A stretch of 64,000 nucleotides of DNA from Pycnopodia helianthoides (GCA_032158295.1 CM063246.1:16403168-16467167); one strand, 5' to 3'; shown: positions 1-12,170, counted from the first letter of the stretch. Numbers and translations: made by a program. Notes: generated by a model from the sequence alone, not told the origin.

Positions 1-760
1 GGAGCACTCTGTGCAGTACATGAGTCTCACTGAGTGCTCTGTCACTCAATTTGTATAAGAAAACAGGTTGTTCTAAAGCCATTAAGTTGAGTCACAGTTT
101 GATTGGAGACAAGCAAATTTAAAAAGTGGTCTGAGAATTATGTACTGCTCAGAATGCACTGAAAATCGTTTTGTATAAGAAAACAGATTGTTTTGAAGAT
201 ATTAGTTGAGTCTCTGCTTGATTGGAGACAAACAAATTGGAGACAAACAAATTTAAAAAGTGCTCTGAGACTCATGCACTGGTCAGAATGCACTGAGATC
301 CATTTTGTATGAAGAAAACAGGTTATTCTGAAGCCATTAGTTGAGTCTCAGCTTGATTGGAGACAAACAAATTTAAAAAGTGCTCTTAGACTCATTGAGT
401 GCTCAGAATGCTCTGAGAATCGTTTTGTATAAGAAAACAAATTGTTTTGAAGATATTAGTTGAGTCTCTGCTTGATTGGAGACAAACAAATTGGAGACAA
501 ACAAATTTAAAAAGTGCTCTCTGAGACTCATTGCGTGCTCAGAATGCTCTGAGACTCATTTTGTATAAGAAAACAAGTTGTTCTGAAGCCATTAGATGAG
601 TCTCAGCTTGATTGGAAACAAACAAATTTAAAAAGTGCTCTGAGACTTATGTACTGCTCAGAGTGCTCTGAGACTCACTTGTATAAGAAAACAGGTTGTT
701 CTGAAGCCATTAGTTGAGTCTCAGCTTGATTGCAGACAAACAAATTTGAAAAGTGCTCAG
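1..760. repeat. Tandem repeat, about six units of 121-135 bp
   Basis: The phrase TTTTGTATAAGAAAACAG recurs near 49, 170, 302, 423, 558 and 679. Unit lengths alternate: about 121, 132, 121, 135, 121. The longer units contain a duplicated 13-base ATTGGAGACAAAC segment, so the array is built from roughly 255-bp dimers. It runs into the left edge of the window and may be longer. Confidence 0.92.
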
Positions 761-1150
761 AATTATCTGTTTAGCACAAAAATCATGACACAAAATATCT
801 GACATATGGTACTGTACTAATTCTGGTGTTATTGCAATAAGTCTTTGCTTCCTTTCAGTTGCATACCTTTCCCAAAATACAAGTGAAAATAATTGCTAAG
901 GAAATAATGTTCACATTTTGATAACTATAACATATCATATCTTTTGCTTCAAATGTTCTGTCTGAGTTTGGAAAGTACACCCCTTTTGCTCCTTCATTGG
1001 TAGCTCTCTTTCCAGAATAGTAAGTGCTTCTATCTCTACAGACAGACATCGCTGGTAAAGATATGCATGAGGTGTCAACCTTCAATGCAGATGCCCAGCT
1101 TTAAAATACAGTGAGAGAGTGGCACCCAAACATGGAAGTGCAGCCATCAG
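761..1150. other. No gene seen
   Basis: Unique-looking AT-rich sequence between the tandem repeat and the transposon fragment. Short ORFs here show no recognisable motif. Confidence 0.5.
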
Positions 1151-1890
1151 TGCAGATTGATGCTGACTGAAAAGGCAGGTTTGCAGGAAAAGGGAAGCTG
1201 AAATGTTGGAAGGTACCAAGTACTTGTTTTGATGAGGTGGCACATGTATTTGCATCCCTTGGGGCCTCCCCATACCTAACGGCGATAATCTCCTTGGTTT
1301 TGAAGAAGATGGTGATGATGATGACAGTAATCCTCTACTATAAGAACTACAAACAAGTTTGAATATTGTTTTGAGGTACTAGTTTGCAAAATCCAGACTA
1401 CCCCCTTGGTATTTACGATCATTTCAACAGGGAAGTGTTGTCCCGTTCCGAATTCTCAATTTTGGGTTTGTTTATAAATGCAGACAAGTCTTACTAACAA
1501 ACAAAGTAGTAAGACAAGTCCAGAACAAAAAGTGTTGAGACTTAGGAATATTTCAAAAACTTTATGTCAGAAAAAGAATTAAACACAATGAAAAGAAACA
1601 AGCCTTTTTACAAGATTCATATCATTATCAAATTGATCATTAACTATTCCATTTCCCTCATGCAAATGGACTTAAACCAAATAAATCCAATATGGCCAAC
1701 GCAGTGCACAAGGTGTTTTTTTTTAATTCCATAAATGTATCTTTGTGTATTATTTGATAACTCATTCCTCGTTCATCAAAACAAGATACGCCAACAAAGT
1801 TATAAAAAGCATACAAATGTAAACACCAAAAGTTCCAAAGTCAAATAATTGGTTGCCATAGAAATCATAGACATTTTTAGTCCTTTTCCC
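1150..1890. mobile_element. Transposon fragment, inverted copy of 5660-6370
   Basis: This stretch is the reverse complement of 5660-6370 at roughly 75-80% identity by eye, for example GGAAGTGTTGTCCCGTTCC here and its complement near 6075. The two fragments are opposed and flank exons 13 and 14. They are best read as independent partial copies of one transposon, not as the ends of a single element. Confidence 0.8.
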
Positions 1891-2324
1891 ATTGACCTCC
1901 TAAGATTAACCATACTAAGATGACCAAGTTTATTTGTGCTATAAAAGTTATGAGCAGTAATTAGAAAAAAAAAAATACAAAAATGAACCTTGACCTCGGG
2001 AAAAGGTCACTGAAACCTATTTGAAAAAATGGCATAGTAATTATTTTTGTTTCACGATTTCAAATGCATTTTTACTAATGGCAAAAAATTAACAAGAAAT
2101 TCAACAAAGGTACATTGGTCCCACACTATTAGTGTAAGAATGCTACAACGCATGTTTTGCTCCAAGACGAATATAAATGCTCAAAAAACGAAACGGAAAC
2201 ATAAATTTGCTCCCAAAGTTATCGCAAAATTAAATGGCTTTTAATGAAATTTATCACAAAAATTCGGCCAATATTTGGAGGCCATTATTAAGGTTTATCT
2301 AGTATAAGAGTCTTCACACATAAG
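1891..2324 (-). other. Probable 3' UTR and downstream flank of the CLC gene
   Basis: AT-rich sequence after the stop codon with no coding signal. A minus-strand AATAAA (plus strand TTTATT near 1929) is a candidate polyadenylation signal. Beyond it lies a transposon fragment, which is a natural limit for the transcript. Confidence 0.4.
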
Positions 2325-2570
2325 TTACATCACATTTAACTCGTTTATGGGACTTGTTTGGTGATTGTGTAAGTTTTGAAACAACAGCTGTGATAACCTT
2401 TCCTCCAAATTGAAGCCCATAAGGTCCTTGCGGGTAATAATACCCACAACTGTGTTACGTCCGTCAACCACTGTGAGATGGCGAAGTCCCAAAGTCCTGA
2501 AGAGTATGTATGTACGGTGCAATGAAAAATACTGTGGCACTGCAGAAGCTGATACATTTATGTAAGGCAC
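2325..2570 (-). CDS. CLC exchanger exon 14: CBS domain 2 and stop
   Basis: 246 nt including a TAA stop, residues 640-720. It encodes a classic second CBS domain: VPQYFSLHRTYILFRTLGLR, then HLTVVDGRN, then VVGIITRKDL. A roughly 25-residue tail with no recognised motif follows. The acceptor is TTCTTAAG. In CLC proteins the CBS pair can bind adenine nucleotides. Confidence 0.95.
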   Translation of the reverse strand: MPYINVSASAVPQYFSLHRTYILFRTLGLRHLTVVDGRNTVVGIITRKDLMGFNLEERLSQLLFQNLHNHQTSPINELNVM

Positions 2571-3304
2571 CTTAAGAACAAAAGGCGAGAAAAACAAAAA
2601 GGCAACAATATAAAACATATTTTGATGACTTGATGAATAATCTTGACTTAACCGACAAAGTGGAATCAGCATGCAAGAAGATTGGCCTTTGATGACAATG
2701 AGACAAAAGTGCTAGGAATGCAATGGTCATGACTGGCGATGGGAAAGTGCGAGATCTGTGCAAGTCTAGAGATAAAGCCATCTGAAAACTAAGTTGTTCA
2801 ATTCACCCAGTAGTGGCTTAGCCCCAAGGCTAAGTTATTGCTGTACAACTAATGCCTATTCATTTATGGAATTTTGTTAATGGAAGAAAAAAAACGATGG
2901 TCAATCTCAGCAAGACTCTTGTTCTCTCTCAAGGTTACAAGCCAGTCCAATAATTATCATGATAAATGGCTCTACTCTTGGGTTGGTCAATAAATTCACG
3001 AAATTAAGAGCAACAGTCACCACCAACAATTCTTTAAGCTGCTGAAATGATAAAGACTCAACAACTTTTGTTAACCTATATGAAAGAGTGTGGAACAACA
3101 GAAACCCAAGTGTAGGTCTCAAAATCTACATCAACACATAATGTGTTCACAGAGTCCTTCCCAGGAATGGCTGATCAATAAAGAATAGAATCATTTCAAT
3201 GCATTAGATTGAGTGTAATGCAACCAAGTACAATCCGTGTCCGAAATACTCATGGTAACATTGCAGCTGCCTGACAAGCTGTGTCAGAAATATAATACGA
3301 CAGC
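2571..3304. other. Intron sequence, nothing recognised
   Basis: AT-rich intron upstream of the last exon. No coding or repeat signature was identified by eye. Confidence 0.5.
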
Positions 3305-3308
3305 TTAA

Positions 3309-3642
3309 GGGCCCTGTACACTATTGGTAAGATCGAAAAACACAATGTTCACAGATTCACACATAACTTACATGATTTAAAGTAAGTAATGGTAGAAAGG
3401 GTTCCTTAAAATATTTCTGCCTAAAATGCTATCGTTTCTGAGAAACGAGTAAAACAATAGTAATTATCGCGCGTGATAGTTTGAAAAAACAGAAAACACA
3501 TAAGATCTCTTTTCACTATTTTCTCGTGACCTCGATGACCAATTGAGCTCAAACTTTCACATATTTGATTGTTCATGCATATGTTTAATCACACAAAATG
3601 TGGACACTGATTTTGAGCTGTTACCAAAAGTGTACAAAACCT
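3309..3642. mobile_element. TTAA-flanked short inverted-repeat element (MITE)
   Basis: TTAA lies at both borders (3305-3308 and 3643-3646). The ends are imperfect inverted repeats: CTGTACACTATTGGTAA on the left against the complement of TTACCAAAAGTGTACA on the right. It contains the family phrase CTCGATGACCAATTGAGC seen in other copies here. TTAA duplication is known for piggyBac and Kolobok superfamilies. Confidence 0.8.
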
Positions 3643-3981
3643 TTAAGGCTTATTTATGAAATGCTACCTCCTCAGCAGGCTCATTCTTGCTATATTTCAA
3701 ATAAAAGCCTCAACTTTGAAGGGCACAACTTGATTTAGAAAAGATCAATCTTGCTCTTCAGATACTTGCAGCCAGCCAAAATGCTATGAATAGTGCCCAG
3801 CTATTTCTGAGCAAAGGAAATAATTTAATGCAAAATAACTGTAAGAACTTATAACTGAAATGACAAGAATTATAAAAGGTGGAAAAAGGAACAGTGCAAT
3901 GTTTCTATCCAAAATAAAGTAGAATGTTTCTATATAGAAGTATATGTTAAAAACATGTTAACAAATGAGCTGGATAATTAC

Positions 3982-4077
3982 CAAATTGATATATAAATCT
4001 TGATACTGTGGCTCTTCACAGTACTTGTGGAACAGTTCTTCAGATGCAGTTTGACTTCCTGACTTCTCAGCCTTTAC
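3982..4077 (-). CDS. CLC exchanger exon 13: inter-CBS linker
   Basis: 96 nt, 32 complete codons, residues 608-639. An acidic linker (ASEELFHKYCEEPQ) ending DLYINL, which continues directly into VPYINVSA of the last exon. The acceptor is ACCAG and the donor GTAATT. Linkers are poorly conserved, so support is mainly phase and position. Confidence 0.82.
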
Positions 4078-5300
4078 CTGGTCAGGCAAAATTGGTAGAG
4101 AAAATCAAAAATGGAAATGTAGAACTCATGGTATTAAAGCCCTTTCGTTCTCTACCATGTTATTTGTGATGTATGTGATAACCTGTGACTCTACTTTTTA
4201 ATGTAAGCGTCAAAAAAGAAGAAAAAAAGGATAACTTCTATAAATCGTATATAGTGAACCACACGAAAACACCCATGCTGCTGCTCACACACCAAAACTT
4301 CACAAACTAGCAAACATATAAATATTAAACAGAATTAAACAATCTGACAATTTAATTGTAGAAGCTGATCATTTTTGAAACTTTTCAGGGGCTGGTACCA
4401 GGTCCATTGATTAATGTATGAAATACTGACATGCATGATTTTAAATACTGTACAAGCATTTTCAAGCATGCAAAATTCAACCCATTTTAGGAAGACAGAG
4501 GCAAGTGAAAACCATACAATAGCTGTTGAACAAACTGATGTAAAGAACAGATCAGGTTGTGACCATAACACTTGAAATGAAATATTTTTTATGTAGGAAT
4601 GCATCTAAACAGTCTATTTCTAGCTCAAGTTTTTCAACTAACTGCGTAAGCAAGGTTATTTGATTGAAATGTTAATTTGTGACATATGTTATGTAAGACA
4701 TAACACAGTTTAACCTTGTAGTAGACCAGCTCAACTTGAAAAAAATCATCTAGAAAAAATTCCAAAGCATAATGTTAATGAATGGCATCCATGCAAGATC
4801 TATTGTTAATGTGATCAGGAAGACAATTGGGGTGGATGCCACCCTCAAGTTTTGGATTTTGGATCAATTGGGTATTTTTGGATTATGCACCAAATTTGAC
4901 CCAAAGTATTAGATCTATCAATGAAATCTATTTTTATCATCATATTGACATACCAAGCCTGTACAATAAAGAGTTAATCTTTTATCTTGTACACAAATGT
5001 AAAGCAACATGAAAACTCAAAGTGTGATTTTTTTCGAATAATGTATATCTCCATTACACAGACTCCTACACAATCAACAAACTCAATTGTTAATAATGAA
5101 TTAAAATTATTTTTTATAAACAGCGGTTTTATCCCATGTTATAGCAGTTTCCTACACGATGTGGTATCGTTCAGGATTGCCATGACTGAAAGCTAGCTCA
5201 AGAGCTAGTGACCATGGAACTCAGAGGCCACTTCTCTTACAATAAACTGGACACCCTAAGTACCAGTGACCTTTTGGTGTCTGATTACCACAGACATCAA
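4078..5300. other. Intron sequence, nothing recognised
   Basis: AT-rich intron sequence between exon 13 and the decayed transposon. Several short ORFs, none with a recognisable motif, matching phase or plausible splice sites. Confidence 0.5.
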
Positions 5301-7640
5301 GGGCCACATTGCCAGACTTACATCATTTCTTTCTTTCACTAAAGTTGTTTAATTACATTTTAATTATATAGTAACTATGGAGACACTATATAGCAGAGGA
5401 AAGCATTACGTGAGTCACCCATTAAAAGCAGATCCGAGTTTGCCTATGACAAACTCGAGTTGGTACTCACTGGTTTGTACAAAAACAGAGATGGCAATCA
5501 CAGAGCGGAACTTTACTAAGCAGTATAGGCCAGCTGTCAGTTTTTCTGAGCAGTACAATGTTCAAGAGCTCATCAAAGAATTCAACAAGTACTCTGGGAA
5601 TCCAAACTTCACACTGTGTTCTCATTACATGGAGATGGTGGAGATTCTGCTATACTTCATCAGAAAAAGCAAAAAATGTCTATGGTTTCTATGGCAACCA
5701 ACTTGTTGGCATATCTTGTTTTGATGAACAAGTGGTTGAGTTATCAAATAATACACAAAGATACATTTATGGAATTAAAAACCGCCACCTTGTGCGCTGC
5801 GGCGGCCATATTGGAATTATTTTGGTTTAAGTCCATTTGCATGAGGGAAATGAGAGAGTTAATGATCAATTTGATATGAGTCTTGTAAACATGCTTGTTT
5901 ACTTTCATTGTATTTATTTCTTTTTCTGACATGAAGTTTTTGAAATATTCCCAAATCTCAACACTTTTTGTTCTGGACTGATTAAGCCTTGCTGTCTTAC
6001 TACTTTATTTGTTAGCAAGACTTACATATTGTCTGCATTTATAAACAAACAATCCAAATTGAGAATTCGGAACGGGACAACACTTCCCTGTTGAAATGAT
6101 CGTAAATACCGAGCGGGATATTAGTTTGAATTTTGCAAACTAATACCTCAAAACAATTTTGTAGTTCTTATAGTAGAGGATTACTGTCATCATCATCACC
6201 ATCTTCTTCTCCAAAACCAAGGAGATTATCATTGACCATTGAGCCGTTAGTTTGCTGGAGGCCCCAAGGGCTGCAAATACATGTGCCACCTCATCAGAAC
6301 AAGTATTAAGTACCTTCCAACATTTCAGCTTCCCTTTTCCTGCAAACCTGCCTGTTTGGTCAGCTCAAGTAAAAGCATGAAAGCCATGTAAGGGCGCAGC
6401 CTTTTACTTCCTGTTCCAGTAACAAAAAAGCAAATCACAACACATTGTATGGTACCGTCTAATCAATAATATGAGAACATCTGGTGTCTTGAGACTGTGT
6501 TGATCCTAGCTGAACTTCAGGGGAGCTGTAAAGCTGACGTACATCCAAAGGCGGATGAGGATTTCTGACCTCGTCTCAAAATGTAGGAGGGCTTTCTGAG
6601 CAAAGTAAACAGTTAACTCATCCTTGGTTTTAATACTAGGCAGAAGTTGCTCCTACTGGAGCACTATCTTCCGCGTAGTATGTGGTAGCTTTTCTTCCAC
6701 CCTGGTGTTTCTTCCTTGTGTTCTCTTTGATCTTGTTGTTTATCGTAGCGATGATACTGTCAGCCCAATTTCTGCAAGTCTTGAAGGTCTTCAACAGTAG
6801 CCATCAGCTTGCTCTTTTCTGTGCTTTGCAGAAGTTCTCCAGTCACTGTAAACAGAGCCCAGGGTTATTACTCGTGATGATCTATGGCCTTCTAAACATT
6901 GATTTCTGGTTGGGAATCAATCAGCATCGGTGTGAAAAGCGTACGGTCATCTTTTAGTTCTACTACTTTGTCTGCCAGCTTATGTTTCACTGTCTTTCGT
7001 GTATTTTCGTCAATTTTAGTTGAACCTTTTTCTTTTTGCTCCACACACTAACTGCAGCATTTTTTTATACGCTCCTCAACCTGTGTTATATATTTCTGCT
7101 GACCAATCTCGTCTTGGCTGCCTTCACACATCATTTGGCACTTTAAAGGCATTGCAACTTTGGTGATACACATGTAATGTTTATGAGGTCTTCCCCTTCA
7201 TACGCCCTTGGATTTTTGGATGATGCGATTTCTCATTTCAGTAGATGGATGTTTTCTTCCTACCGTGACCATACAATAGCTGTTGAACACTCGTGATGTA
7301 CCCCCAGCTGTTGAAAACCCAGCCATCTGATGCGCTTCTTCTGGGGCTGTCCGAAAAAAAAACTCTCGCGACTTTCTGGACCTCCAGTGATCTTCATGAT
7401 TCTATTGATGTGTTATATTGAGCATGATCTACACCAACAGCACAGAATGGTGTTTGGTTCTTATTGACAGTGAAGTTTCCTGCCATGAACTCTTGATGTA
7501 TGTCGGGATCGGTAGTTTCCAATGAAAACATCTCTACAAGATACAGAGGCACAAGCCTTGCATGTTTTGTCATGTGCAAAACAAATATTTGCACAGCTTA
7601 TCTAGGGAAGCAAGATAAAGTTCCCACTGGCTATCTCAGG
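5300..7640 (-). pseudogene. Decayed ORF of an abundant, poorly named invertebrate transposon family
   Basis: Minus-strand translation, broken by many stops and frameshifts, starts near 7640 with LVPLYLVEMFSLE, DPDIHQEFMAGNF and a PFCAVGVDHAQ block. I recognise these as a hallmark of large uncharacterised proteins repeated in cnidarian, echinoderm and fish genomes. Further along, near 6470-6420, a CFFVTGTGSKR block matches the later FVTGxGxKRR region of the same proteins. The 5660-6370 part has an inverted partner at 1150-1890. The superfamily is unsure. Not functional. Confidence 0.65.
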
Positions 7641-7936
7641 TTGCTCAGATAGTCCTACATCACTACACAATGCAGAGGGTAAATAATACTTAAATTATTG
7701 TGCCCGCTGCAAGTAACAATAACGATTTAAGAAAAAAATATGACAGTAAGGACCACTGCATTAATCAAACAATTAACATTTTATATACAACATTCAATGC
7801 ATGCTAGAAAATGCCATAACACATTCCATGGACGGTTGAAAAAGATATGCTCCTCGCTTTTTTCAATTACTATAGATATTGTGTGATGTGAATTAGCCTG
7901 CAATATGTATTTTCAACTCAGTTGTATGAAAGAATC

Positions 7937-8052
7937 ATTTCCTTCAAGTATCTGAAAATGGCCCAAACTCCTTGTCAGCAACACCAATTGGAAGTTATAA
8001 CTTTGAGTTTCAGACAAGAAGTGGGCCATTTTTAGATACTCAATGGAAATGT
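7937..8052. repeat. Palindromic repeat, about 116 bp
   Basis: Left arm CAAGTATCTGAAAATGGCCC pairs with the right arm around GGGCCATTTTTAGATACT, leaving a short spacer. Probably a foldback MITE; no clear target duplication was found. Confidence 0.7.
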
Positions 8053-8374
8053 TTAAACAAATTCTTTTTTTGAAAACCCCAATATATGGAATAAGTTATG
8101 ATCAAAGTTACGAAGAATAACAATTTAGTTGATAATCCAATAAACCTGGGCTCTGCTTATGGAAGCAAAAAATCAACATAATATGGAGAGAGCAGGGAAT
8201 TACGTGCATGTGTCAGTGTATTTCACAGGGAATTTTTGCACATGCGGACTTCACTTTATATTCTTCACTCACACAGCTTGCACAGAAATTCGCCGCTTGC
8301 CCTGTAAGCGAATAAGGTTGGTCACAAGTGCAATAAGCAGAACTATGAAATTGGGCCCTCCCTGCTTAAATAGG

Positions 8375-8530
8375 TATAGAGCTTCATTTAGACAGTCAAC
8401 TGTTTAATTAGCCTTCATCTCATATAGAAGTGGTCAACTGCTTAAATATAGAGCTTCATTTAGACAATCAACTGCTTATATTAGGCCTTCATAGAAGTGG
8501 TCAAACTGCTTAAGTATAGAGCTTTAAGCA
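8375..8530. repeat. Short tandem repeat, about 70 bp period
   Basis: TATAGAGCTTCATTTAGACA occurs at about 8375 and 8447, and a truncated third start lies at about 8514. Flanking intron from 8053 to 8809 holds nothing else recognisable. Confidence 0.75.
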
Positions 8531-8809
8531 GCCTACTACGACTGCTTAATGTAAAATGAAGGCTTAGCTCATTTGCATTTTTTGTCTGTGGGAAGGCTTA
8601 GCAAATGACTACAGAGCTTAGAAGGCCTGTTGAGCCTTTGAAGCCCTGTATGAAACACATAAAGACAAAAAATTGACTACAAAAAAAATGCTTGTTAGAA
8701 TGCCTGTAATGACTGCTTATCTGACTACTTATTAACTGCTTTGTGAAGGCATTCACTTTGGTGAGGGGGGCCCTTGATGAACATGCCCCTGAATTAGCTG
8801 GGATAGGAC

Positions 8810-8965
8810 TCAGTTAGGATATGAACCGCCTGTAAATCCTGTTTGGACTATGGCGATCGCAGAGAGGTAATTTTGGATAGTGCCAATGACGAGATCTTTG
8901 TGGAATAGGAGAACAAGGAAATCACCGACCTCTCCTACATACACAATGGTGGAATCAACACCCTT
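8810..8965 (-). pseudogene. DIRS-type tyrosine recombinase fragment, downstream half of split copy
   Basis: Minus-strand translation gives VGEVGDFLVLLF then GTIQNYLSAIAIVQTGF, aligning with the better preserved recombinase at 39660-40442. The sequence stops at 8965 because a DNA transposon is inserted; the rest resumes at 10576. Confidence 0.85.
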
Positions 8966-9049
8966 CAGGGATGAGATTCTTTGAAAATGAAAAGGTCTGA
9001 AATTTATGGTAGGTCTGAAATTTATCGTGAGCGAGCACAAAACCACATT

Positions 9050-9215
9050 GGCTGAAGTGCCCGACAATTTAGCAGATACACTTGTACACGTACACGTGTA
9101 CAATGTACATTTAAGTGCACATGCATACAATGTACATGTTCAATTAATGTCCTTGTAATGTATACATGTGTTACACTTACAGTGTACAGTTTGTACATGT
9201 ACATATACATATTAG
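9050..9215. repeat. TGTAC-rich low-complexity tract
   Basis: Dense overlapping TGTACA, ACGTGT and TACATG palindromes, for example TACACGTACACGTGTACA. Simple sequence inside the nested transposon. Confidence 0.7.
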
Positions 9216-9828
9216 GCTGTGGTAACAATGGTGGAGTCTTACCAGTTAATGTAGTATGATATTAAATATTACATTGTAGTCGATAATTAGTCTTCCGAAG
9301 CTTGATCTGTGATTTGTGTTTCAAACTTTGAGCATGTTTTACAAGCACTGGCTTTCCCCGTCCACCGTAGTTTAGTACGGCATCACACCATAATGCACAA
9401 TGCTTTTCCTGGCTCCTTCAGTTCACGGAAGAATTCAGAAAAAAAAACTTGTCGTCTTTCACCTCCATCCATTCCCATTTCCATGGATTGTTGACATCCT
9501 TTTCGATGTCTTTAACGTTGATGGATTCGCGATTTACAATGTTATGTTTCGACATGACTGCAAAAGATTCGATCGAGAATAGCGAAGAACTCAGTGTACA
9601 CACGTTGTGCACACACACATAGCATCCGATCCAGCGCACGACATCCAGTCCATACAGAGTCGTGGTTCACTGACGATCATTGGTCCAAAGCTGCCGAAGT
9701 CTTCACAACAAACCAATGGAAAGTGCCGATACAGATTGCTCCATTATTGTCTGGTTCCAAGTGTCCAAACAGTCTTAATATACACTTTTAGTCAGTAACA
9801 CGGCTCACGTAGCGCAATTATAATAATA

Positions 9829-10070
9829 GGGAGGTTTAGCTGCACGTTACGCGAGCAAAAAACGTGAACGTGAACGTCAGAAAATTTTGTTGTAAAAATC
9901 TCACGTTTTAAGCATACGTGAAGTTACCATTTCTCACGTCAGGTATGTACGTGCAGACGTCATACGTGAGCATGAAATAAGCCCAAAGTGGTGACGTCAC
10001 CTAGAAACGACACAATTTTCTGACGTTCACGTTCACGTTTTTGCTCGCGTAACGTGCAGCTAAACCTCCC
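9829..10070. mobile_element. 242-bp palindromic MITE
   Basis: Nearly perfect terminal inverted repeats of about 58 bp beginning GGGAGGTTTAGCTGCACG, with one base difference in an A run. TA is present on both sides (9827-9828 and 10071-10072), consistent with a TA duplication. The interior is rich in ACGTGA/TCACGT. It sits inside the nested transposon. Confidence 0.93.
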
Positions 10071-10575
10071 TAACGCGTGATGTTGAAACCTGCGTATATG
10101 TGTGGACGCGTATTATGTGTATGTATGTGCCAGCAGTATATGCCAATCGGTCAGTGTAAATGCGCATTGCGGCTTAATGGCGCATTCCTGGGAATTCCCA
10201 GCGGGAAGGCTGGATGGGCCGAGCGATCGTGTGACAACAACACGCATGCACTGATGATGATGTTACACCCGGCCCACGAATGCAGCCGAGATACCGCACG
10301 GGACGGCCGGCCCGTGCCCCCGTGGTGTAAAAATCAAAACCAAAGACATGGACGTGACACTAAGTAAGCAGAAAAATAAATACACAACTGTTTCAAATAA
10401 TATTCTTTTTTTATCAACACATTAAATTTGAAATCAATTAAAATGGAACTCATATTTCTTAAAATAAAACAGGTAAAAAGACGGAAAGTCGGAAGGTCGG
10501 AAGTGGAAAAAAGGGTCGGATTTTCAAAATTCAAAGGTCGGATTTCCGACAAAGGTCGGAAGAATCTCATCCCTG

Positions 10576-12170
10576 ACCCTTTGAACCATTTGTGAAAATG
10601 GCGTAGTTGGCTGGCATACATTTGTACACCCAGCAGTGTCCTCTGAAAGGCCTGCTCCTGTCAAAAAAGTCGGGTGAAGATCCCCTGCAGCTGGATGGAG
10701 AGAACCCAAAGATGCTTGGAACAGAATGTAGGGCCTCCGAGGCAATACTTCTTGGCACCCGACAAGCGTGGCGAACCAGGGTTGTTGGGGCTAGAATGGT
10801 GCTATGAGCACTACCATGCAGTTCCCGTTCTCTATCTTTGATAATACTGCCAGCAATCTGTCGAACCCCATCAACGACGCGTCAATTCTCTCAAAATAAT
10901 ACTCCCTCGCGACAGCGCATTGGCAAGATTGTTGGATTTGCCTGGGACATACATGTAGATCGCTATTTTGTTGTCCTAGGAAGCACAGTATGGTGTACAA
11001 AGTATCCCCCTGATGGTTGATGTGGTGGCCCTGGACCTGATGTCTGAATCATTCAACGGTGCTCAAGACAGCCCACATCTCTGCAGGTTGATGTGAGACG
11101 ATCGGAGCTCTGGCCTCTATATCTCTGCAACTTGGCGAGGGGGACAGTGACAAGCCTCAGCCTATCAGGGAGGCATTCGCCATGACCGTGACCAAGGGCT
11201 GGAACTGTACAAAGGACAGGCCCTGTGCCAAATTTGTCTCTAGTAACCACCAACGGAGGTGCTGGCATTGGGCGCAATAGGGACTCGGTGGTTTATCAGG
11301 TGCTGCTGTGGATGAGAAAAAGACAGAAGGTGGAGTTGCAAAGGGCGCATACGGAGCCTGCAAAACACCACAAATTCCACCATACTGATGATCAGGCCCA
11401 GTTGTCATGGCCATGCTACACATTGAACAACACATTGAAAAATATTAAACTGCCATGGGAGATTGAATCTCCTCCTCTAGTGCCTCAAGTTTTGCAGGCA
11501 GTGCAGGAAGCTGTCTCTGGTGAATAAGTGTACCCGACAGGGGTGCTTGTAAATTCCACAACGTAGCCTTTGCTGATCCTTCAAAGCACCCACCCCATAA
11601 CTCTCATCCAGGACCATTGGAAGAGTTGCTGGCAGCCCCCCTACAGATGCAATGGGAGGGGGCCGCTCCAACTGTACAGAGTCTTTTATGCCACCCTCCT
11701 CCAAAAAACGTAAGGTTGGTGCCCTGACCGTCTGGTTGGCGAATGTGATTTATGACCTGGAAAGGGGACTCGTACTCCAAGAGTACGTGTGGGGTGTGGT
11801 TCATTCCCACTATCACAGAATATTTTGAACGGGTGGCATTGGGGAATATGAAACCCCATCCTAGTTGTTTGGGGCATGTTCTCTCCTTGTGGCGTTTAGG
11901 GTTTGCGGAGGTTGATCTTTTCCGTGGCATAAAGGCATTTAACCTCCTCCTCTGTGGCCTCCTAAAATTTATTGTTGAAGAGGTTGGTTCAGATGTGTGG
12001 GAGTGCCCCGAGGCACTTCTGTGCCCCCTTAGTCAGGAGGAAGACAGCATCAAGACCCTTGTTACGCCTGGTTGACTTCGCCATGACAAAGGACTCTTGT
12101 AAACTGGCCTTAAAGAGAACGCAGGCCCTCCTCCATGCAACCACTGACAAGATATTTTGTTAGGAAATTT
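10576..12170 (-). pseudogene. DIRS-type element, upstream half of split copy
   Basis: Minus-strand blocks, in many frames: the recombinase start (SQLRHFHKWFKG), a region like 40112-40390, and near 10800-11000 a PRQIQQS...YYFERID block that resembles an RNase H C-terminus and leads to VLSKIENG and VVLIAPF. From about 11050 to 12170 the frame is weakly coding and only tentatively pol. This copy keeps RNase H-like sequence that the copy at 38.5-42.3 kb lacks. Heavily decayed. Confidence 0.7.

Larger units (their letters stand above)
8966..10575. mobile_element. 1.6 kb DNA transposon nested in the DIRS relic
   Basis: Both ends carry the inverted repeat CAGGGATGAGATTCTT. The 6-bp sequence ACCCTT occurs immediately outside both ends (8960-8965 and 10576-10581). 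Recombinase coding resumes across the insertion, which proves the order of events. Subterminal regions hold short repeats of GGTCTGAAATTT on the left and GGTCGGA on the right. No transposase ORF is recognisable, so it is non-autonomous. Confidence 0.87.

Noticed and set aside
1..760. CRISPR-like array
   Set aside because: Units are contiguous diverged satellites without distinct spacers, in an animal genome.
1150..6370. One 5-kb transposon with long terminal inverted repeats carrying host exons 13 and 14
   Set aside because: The right arm is internal to a longer transposon coding region that continues to 7640, and the left arm has no such extension. Two independent fragments explain it better.
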